Assembly: GCA_040905145.1 (NCBI GenBank)
Contig: JBBDSC010000080.1
Location: 1-43,613 of the forward strand
DNA from: DATGMS01 sp040905145
Lineage (GTDB): Bacteria; Bacteroidota; Bacteroidia; Cytophagales; Cyclobacteriaceae
DNA: 43,613 nt
Direction: 5' to 3'
This document shows positions 38,977 through 43,613 of the stretch, in pieces. The number at the start of each line of letters is the position of its first letter. Position 1 is the stretch's first letter. The notes under the pieces were generated by a model that saw only the letters and a list, made by a program, of their open reading frames with translations, ran no database searches and was not told where the DNA came from. Made by a program: the position numbers and the translations under genes.

Positions 38977-39957
38977 ATGTCTCGTTCACATCATTTCCGT
39001 ATCGGATGTTTTTCCCGAAGCTGTTTTGTCATTTTGTTGATTTTGTCGGTCTTCTCCCCATTGATAGGGGGTTCAAGGGCTTTTTCTTCTCCTCCAATAC
39101 CCGAAAAAGTCCGGCGGATAGTTTTTCTTGGCAACAGTATTACTTACAGTGGGCAATACGTTAGGGATATTGAGGCCTATTTTACGGTACATTACCCCAA
39201 TCGGAACATAGAATTTATTAATGTTGGATTATCCAGCGAAACAGTGTCCGGGCTTTCAGAGCCGGGCCATGCGGAAGGTAAATTTCCCCGGCCGGACTTG
39301 CATGAGCGTCTTGAACGCGTGCTGGCACAAACAAAACCAGATCTGGTCTTTGCCTGTTATGGCATGAACGACGGAATCTACATGCCATTTGATGAAGGTC
39401 GGTTTCAAAAATACAAAGACGGTATACACTGGATGCATGACCAGGTCGTAAAAGCAGGTGTAAAGATTGTGCATTTAACTCCTCCTGTTTATGATGAATT
39501 GAAAGGCGGAAAAAATGGCTATGATAAAGTATTGGACAAGTATTCGACTTGGCTTCTTGAACAGCGAAAAGCCAAAAAGTGGAAAGTGGTGGATATCCAT
39601 GGACCGATGAAGAAATATCTTGAAGAACAGCGAAAAATGAATTCCACATTCTCTTTTGCAGCGGATGGTGTGCATCCTGACGATCTGGGGCATTGGATTA
39701 TGGCCAAGCAGGTCCTTATGTATCTCGGAGAAAAAGAAGTGGCTGATGCAGGCGAGGTAAAAGCTACTATGGCCGGAAATCCCCATGCAGAACAGGTCAT
39801 AAAGTTAGTGGAGGAACAACAAGCTTTAATGAGAGATGCTTGGCTAACGGCGACAGGTCATAAAAGGCCCGGTGTAAAAGCAGGATTGCCCTTGAAAGAG
39901 GCAGAGATCAAAGCGGCTACCATTGAAAACCAAATACGGCATATGGTGAAAGAATAA
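38977..39957 (+). CDS. SGNH/GDSL-family hydrolase, probable carbohydrate esterase
   Basis: The ATG at 38977 is chosen over a TTG at 38953. A hydrophobic segment (about 17-32) preceded by Arg-rich residues acts as signal or anchor. The product has 326 residues. All SGNH blocks are present: GNS54IT (nucleophile), GLSSETVSG (block II), GMN131D (block III) and D230GVH233 (catalytic Asp and His). Family members remove acetyl or other acyl groups from glycans. With sulfatase and fucosidases nearby, deacylation of the same glycan is likely but unproven. A helical C-terminal extension of about 80 residues is common in envelope SGNH proteins of this phylum. Compare the degenerate SGNH domain of the 5107 gene. 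Confidence 0.88.
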   Translation: MSRSHHFRIGCFSRSCFVILLILSVFSPLIGGSRAFSSPPIPEKVRRIVFLGNSITYSGQYVRDIEAYFTVHYPNRNIEFINVGLSSETVSGLSEPGHAEGKFPRPDLHERLERVLAQTKPDLVFACYGMNDGIYMPFDEGRFQKYKDGIHWMHDQVVKAGVKIVHLTPPVYDELKGGKNGYDKVLDKYSTWLLEQRKAKKWKVVDIHGPMKKYLEEQRKMNSTFSFAADGVHPDDLGHWIMAKQVLMYLGEKEVADAGEVKATMAGNPHAEQVIKLVEEQQALMRDAWLTATGHKRPGVKAGLPLKEAEIKAATIENQIRHMVKE

Positions 39958-39997
39958 GGAGATGAGAAGTACTAATTCAGGACGATATATAAAAGTT

Positions 39998-40077
39998 AAC
40001 CACAGATAGACACAGATTAACACAGAGAAATAATCTGTGAGAACCTGCCGGGCAGGCTGATCTGAGTAATCTGTGGT
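39998..40077. repeat. Extragenic palindromic repeat
   Basis: ACCACAGAT near the left end is mirrored by ATCTGTGGT at the right end. Inside, CACAGATTAACACAGAG faces AATCTGTGAG, and CCTGCCGGGCAGG forms an inner palindrome. This CCACAGAT...ATCTGTGG design is common as dispersed intergenic elements in many genomes. It sits in the gap after the SGNH gene. Confidence 0.65.
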
Positions 40078-40141
40078 GAAAAAGAAATAAATTGGGCACC
40101 TCCGGTTATCCCAAGTATTTTATTTGGGATCCCCAACATTG

Positions 40142-40249
40142 TGTCACGTCCTGAATTTAGTTGACACTTTTCCACTTAATGTTTTCCCGTTCAAGCATAA
40201 TACTGCCAGCTGAGGCACATTTTTGATGACTGTTTTTTGGGCTATTTAT
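40142..40249 (-). pseudogene. 3' remnant of an IS3-like element (transposase C-terminus plus end repeat)
   Basis: On the minus strand, after a stop at 40252-40250, a 30-codon frame reads ...KCASAGSIMLERENIKWKSVN and stops at TAA (40159-40157). This matches my recollection of IS3-type OrfB tails in Bacteroidota. Just past it, TGTCACGTCCTGAATTTAG (from 40142) with TGACAC (40163-40168) looks like an IS3 terminal repeat. The rest of the element is gone. Family assignment rests on memory of the motif and is tentative. Confidence 0.45.
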
Positions 40250-40377
40250 TCAATAGAGAGATTTTTTCAAGAAAAATTTTTTTGGCAAAGAAAATATCCT
40301 TAGTATTAAATCCTGACTGATTACCCTTAGCCGTTTTTTTATATCAGATAGGTTTATGATAACAATTTTAGTTTCTT

Positions 40378-43300
40378 ATGAGTATCAATAAATACTGTGT
40401 CCCATTAATGTTTCTCCTGCTTTTGTTGCAGGGCTGTGGGGATGGGAAAAGCAATGGCGAAGATATCCCCGAAGCCACGGACGATATCTATGCCGAACAT
40501 GTCCGGACCACGGAATTCCAGACCCCGGAAGAGGAACGGCTTGATTTTATTTTGCCACCGGGCTTTGAGGTCACCCTTTTCGCCTCGGAACCAGACATCA
40601 CCAAGCCCATCAATATGGCCTTTGATGAAAAAGGCCGGCTGTGGGTGACGCAATCATCCGAATATCCTATAGCCGCCGGGTCCAGTGAGGGTACGGACCG
40701 GATCACCATCCTGGAGGATACCGACGGGGATGGGCGTGCCGACGAGATCCACGATTTTGCCAATGACCTGAACATCCCCATCGGAGTCATGCCGATAAAG
40801 GGCGGGGCCATTGCCTACAGCATTCCGAATCTTTACAGGTTTACCGATTCTGATAATGACGGCAAAGCGGACAGGCGCGAAGTGCTGTTGGGGGAGTTTG
40901 AACATAGGGACACCCATGGCATGGTAAACAATTTGATCAGAGGCTTTGACGGCTGGATGCATGCCTCCCACGGCTTCTCCAACATCTCGGTGGTGGCAGG
41001 TGACGATGGTGATTCCGTGAAGATGGTGTCGGGGAATACCTTCAGGTTCAGGATGGACGGCAGCAGGGTGGAAAAGACTTCCGACGGCCGGATCAACCCC
41101 TTCGGCTCCGATTTCGATGAAATGGGGTACCATTATTCCGCCGACTGCCATACCCTGCCCATTTTCCAGCTGATCTGGGGAGGGAATTATACCCAATGGG
41201 GCAAAAAGGAGCCTAATATGGGTTTTGCCCCCACGATGATGGACTATGGCCTCAACTCCACGGCTTTGTCCGGCCTCGTCTATTACACGGATACCCAATT
41301 CCCGGAAGAATTCCGGAACAGCTTTTACTCCGGTGATGTGGTCACCTGCAGGATAAGCCGCAACACCATGGAATTCAACGGTTCCACCCCCACGGCCTCC
41401 CGGCAGGAGGATTTTCTGGTAAGCAGGGACCCTTGGTTCCGGCCCGTGGACATCAAGATAGGCCCCGATGGCGCCATGTACGTAGCGGACTTTTATAACC
41501 GGATCATCGGACATTACGAGGTGCCGTTGGACCATCCCGGAAGGGACCGTATCAGCGGGCGCATATGGAAGATCACCTATAAGGGGAACCAACGGCAAGT
41601 CACCGACTGGTCGGAAGCGAACATGGCCGAACTTGTTGAGGGGATGGGCCACGAAATCCTACAGCTCAGAATGCAGGCCACCGATGAGTTGGTGGACCGC
41701 CTTGGCAGTGAGGCCGTCGGTTCCCTGGAAGAAACTGTGCGCGATAAAAACACGGAACCCATACAGCTGATCCAGGTTCTATGGGCCCTGTACCGTTTGG
41801 ATGCCCTTCCCAACGGAGTCCTGAAAGATGCCATAGACCATGAAGATGTACGTGTAAAGGTGCATGCTTATAAAATATTGGCCAATCACAAAGGGCTGTC
41901 GGGCGAGCAGTTGGCCTGGACACTTCAAGGGCTCGAAAGCAAGAACCCCCATGTACAGCGGGCGGCGGCGGAACTGTTGAGCAGGCATCCCGACCCGAAA
42001 AGCTATAAACCGCTTATCTCTTTCCACGGCAAGGTGCCAGATTATGACACCCATTTAAAATATACCATCCTATTGGGGATCAGGAACCATCTGTTGCAGG
42101 AAGAAATCGTAAAACAGGTGGTCAACGAAAAATGGGTCAGGAAAGAGGCAGATCTTATTGCCCTGGTCATTTCTGATGTGCCCTCTGCTTATTCAGCGAA
42201 CTTTCTGTTGCAGCACATCAAGGAATATCCACAGTCGCAGGAACGGCAGTTGGCCTTTGTTGAATCCATTGCCCGTTCCATACCAACACCTGAAATGGGC
42301 AGGTTGATAGAATTTATCAAAAGCAAAACTTCCAATGATCTTGACCTGCAGTACAAAATGGCCATGGCCACCAATCAGGGAATGGAACAAAGGGGGGGAG
42401 AATCCAATCCATTACTCAGTGAATGGTATGTGGAACTGGCCTCCGGCTTTTTGGACAACCTGCCGGGAAATGCCGGTCAATGGACAGACCAGGTGAAGGC
42501 ACAACAAAAATATGCCGCGGAAATAGCCGGTAGATATAAGCTAAAGGCAATGGAACCGTACCTTAAGAAGCTGTTGGCCTCCCCCCATGCCGACGAGGAA
42601 TCAAGGGCTGTGGCGGCAGGTGCCCTTATGGATATAGCTCCGGGAAGAAATGCCAAATTGATTGCCAATGTTCTTTATAACGTGGAAGAATCCACCTCCA
42701 TGAGGCAGAAGTTGGCCGCTGCCCTGGGCCGTCCCGAAACTCCGGAAGCCCGGAAATTATTGGGGGAAGGTCTGAAAGGGGCACCCATGGAGGTACAGGA
42801 AAGCATCGCCGTGATCCTGGCGAACCATCCTGAAGGCAAAACCCAATTAATGGAGCTTATCAGGGAAGGTTATGCCCCCGCTCGTTTGTTGATGGAACGG
42901 GCGGTAGAAGAGCCTTTTCTCACCAATATAGATCCCGGACAAAAAGAGGAATACGAGGCCCTTACCGCCAATATAGAACCCATCAGCGAAGAGCGGCAGC
43001 AGCTGATTGAAAAAAGGCTGGCCGGCTTTGATCCCGAGGGTAAGACTGTGGAAATGGGCAGTGCCATTTTTCTCAAGCATTGCAGCATGTGCCATCAGAT
43101 CGACAATGAAGGAGGACTTATAGGTCCCCAGCTGGACGGGATAGGAAACTGGGGAAGAACCGCATTGACCACCAAGATCCTGGACCCCAACCGGAACATC
43201 ACCGAAAACTTCCGGAGTTATAACATTACCCTGAAAAACGGCCAAACGGTCACGGGTCTTTACAGAAGGGAAGAGGGGCAGTCTCTGGTTTTGGCCAATC

Positions 43301-43446
43301 AGCTGGGAGAGGAATTTACCATTGCCAAGGAGGATATTAAAGAACAGATAGCTTCAAAATATACACTGATGCCGGATAATTTTCACACAGCCATGAGCGA
43401 GGAAGAATTTGATGCGCTGATGGTATATTTGCTTAGCAGGAAGTGA
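40378..43446 (+). CDS. Lipoprotein fusion: PVC-type dehydrogenase propeller, HEAT-like repeats, C-terminal cytochrome c
   Basis: The product has 1022 residues. Lipobox LLQG precedes Cys20; GDGKSNGED follows. Residues about 50-400 form the Pirellula/Verrucomicrobium membrane-bound dehydrogenase domain: ILPPGFEVTLFASEP, Ca-type loops DTDGDGRAD and DSDNDGKAD, a HGMVNNLIRGFDGWMHASHG segment, IGPDGAMYVADFYN and GRIWKITYKGN. Helical HEAT-like repeats fill about 410-860. The C-terminal c-type haem domain has C902-S-M-C905-H906 with a likely Met ligand in TLMPDNFHTAM. Family knowledge: such proteins are predicted periplasmic dehydrogenases passing electrons to haem; substrates are mostly unknown. It lacks the SGNH domain of its relative at 5107 and swaps azurin for cytochrome. 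The coding sequence is more GC-rich than its neighbours, like the sulfatase, and it follows an IS remnant, which together suggest acquisition. Confidence 0.9.
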   Translation: MSINKYCVPLMFLLLLLQGCGDGKSNGEDIPEATDDIYAEHVRTTEFQTPEEERLDFILPPGFEVTLFASEPDITKPINMAFDEKGRLWVTQSSEYPIAAGSSEGTDRITILEDTDGDGRADEIHDFANDLNIPIGVMPIKGGAIAYSIPNLYRFTDSDNDGKADRREVLLGEFEHRDTHGMVNNLIRGFDGWMHASHGFSNISVVAGDDGDSVKMVSGNTFRFRMDGSRVEKTSDGRINPFGSDFDEMGYHYSADCHTLPIFQLIWGGNYTQWGKKEPNMGFAPTMMDYGLNSTALSGLVYYTDTQFPEEFRNSFYSGDVVTCRISRNTMEFNGSTPTASRQEDFLVSRDPWFRPVDIKIGPDGAMYVADFYNRIIGHYEVPLDHPGRDRISGRIWKITYKGNQRQVTDWSEANMAELVEGMGHEILQLRMQATDELVDRLGSEAVGSLEETVRDKNTEPIQLIQVLWALYRLDALPNGVLKDAIDHEDVRVKVHAYKILANHKGLSGEQLAWTLQGLESKNPHVQRAAAELLSRHPDPKSYKPLISFHGKVPDYDTHLKYTILLGIRNHLLQEEIVKQVVNEKWVRKEADLIALVISDVPSAYSANFLLQHIKEYPQSQERQLAFVESIARSIPTPEMGRLIEFIKSKTSNDLDLQYKMAMATNQGMEQRGGESNPLLSEWYVELASGFLDNLPGNAGQWTDQVKAQQKYAAEIAGRYKLKAMEPYLKKLLASPHADEESRAVAAGALMDIAPGRNAKLIANVLYNVEESTSMRQKLAAALGRPETPEARKLLGEGLKGAPMEVQESIAVILANHPEGKTQLMELIREGYAPARLLMERAVEEPFLTNIDPGQKEEYEALTANIEPISEERQQLIEKRLAGFDPEGKTVEMGSAIFLKHCSMCHQIDNEGGLIGPQLDGIGNWGRTALTTKILDPNRNITENFRSYNITLKNGQTVTGLYRREEGQSLVLANQLGEEFTIAKEDIKEQIASKYTLMPDNFHTAMSEEEFDALMVYLLSRK

Positions 43447-43613
43447 TTTAGGTCGGATGCTGGATGTCCGAAGTCCGAAGCGAAGATGTGGTGATTTAGT
43501 TATGGGGGGAAAGGAATGAAGAGAGAAGTTTGGGCTTTATCCAATTAAAGGCCCACCCGGGATAATGTGGCTAAAGCCAAAGGATTCTTGTCCATTTTCC
43601 CGTTGGCTAAAGC
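43447..43613. repeat. Short interspersed repeats at the right edge
   Basis: The stretch 43452-43481 contains staggered GTCGGATG/GTCCGAAG units. From 43532 the sequence holds GGGCTTTATCC, then TGGCTAAAGCCA (43568-43579, a tight hairpin), and a second TTGGCTAAAGC at 43602-43613 cut by the window edge. No gene is visible. These look like dispersed extragenic repeats of the host genome. Confidence 0.5.

Larger units (their letters stand above)
39958..40377. other. 420-base spacer with repeat and IS remnant, upstream of the cytochrome dehydrogenase gene
   Basis: It contains an extragenic inverted repeat (39998-40077) and an IS3-like 3' remnant (about 40142-40249). Further right, TAGGTTTA at about 40347-40354 resembles a -7 box (one mismatch), but no good -33 element was seen. 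Confidence 0.45.

Noticed and set aside
40654..41652. Long minus-strand open frame (332 codons)
   Set aside because: It lies fully antisense to the dehydrogenase-cytochrome gene in a GC-rich stretch, has no family motif and mirrors the codon pattern of the real gene.

Overview
The window reads as a polysaccharide utilisation region of a Bacteroidota bacterium. Four SusC/SusD pairs with the SusC type 'carboxypeptidase-D-like domain, then TonB box DEVVVVGYG', lipoprotein signals followed by acidic residues, and mostly AT-rich spacers without Shine-Dalgarno sequences point to that phylum. The SusC leader style (GKY-x-L-x-GF, then a hydrophobic stretch) suggests Cyclobacteriaceae, probably marine or saline; that is inference. 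No tRNA, rRNA or CRISPR array was seen.

Layout, left to right: the 5' end of a minus-strand gene (1-86); susC1, broken by one frameshift and one nonsense codon (301-3428); susD1; a 1314-residue lipoprotein joining a degenerate SGNH domain, a Pirellula/Verrucomicrobium-type dehydrogenase propeller, HEAT-like repeats and an azurin-type copper domain (5107-9051); a graveyard of gene remnants (PhoD-like phosphatase, truncated HicA-like toxin, a scrap of the dehydrogenase gene); an intact-looking IS1595-family element with 8-bp target duplication (10147-11114); GH95, susC2, susD2, terminator, second GH95, a Tat-signal polysaccharide-pyruvyl-transferase-fold protein with a frameshift, and an S1 sulfatase (11212-24432); a metzincin-like lipoprotein on the minus strand (24779-25729); susC3/susD3 with terminator; susC4/susD4, GH29 and an SGNH hydrolase (31543-39957); a repeat and an IS3-like remnant; and a second dehydrogenase lipoprotein ending in cytochrome c instead of azurin (40378-43446). 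The right edge carries short interspersed repeats.

Taken together, two GH95 enzymes, one GH29, a formylglycine sulfatase and an SGNH esterase fit breakdown of a sulfated, probably acylated, fucose- (or L-galactose-) containing glycan. SusC/D pairs would import the oligosaccharides. The two lipoprotein dehydrogenases bracket the region and carry alternative fused electron acceptors (copper versus haem). This suggests that oxidation of a released sugar in the envelope is coupled to respiration, and it is the least described part of the window. No regulator, sugar kinase/isomerase or inner-membrane transporter is present, so control and catabolism must be encoded elsewhere.

Several genes are damaged (susC1, the pyruvyl-transferase-like gene, the phoD and hicA remnants) and there are two IS footprints. 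The locus therefore looks like it is in flux, although single-base sequencing errors cannot be excluded for the frameshifts.
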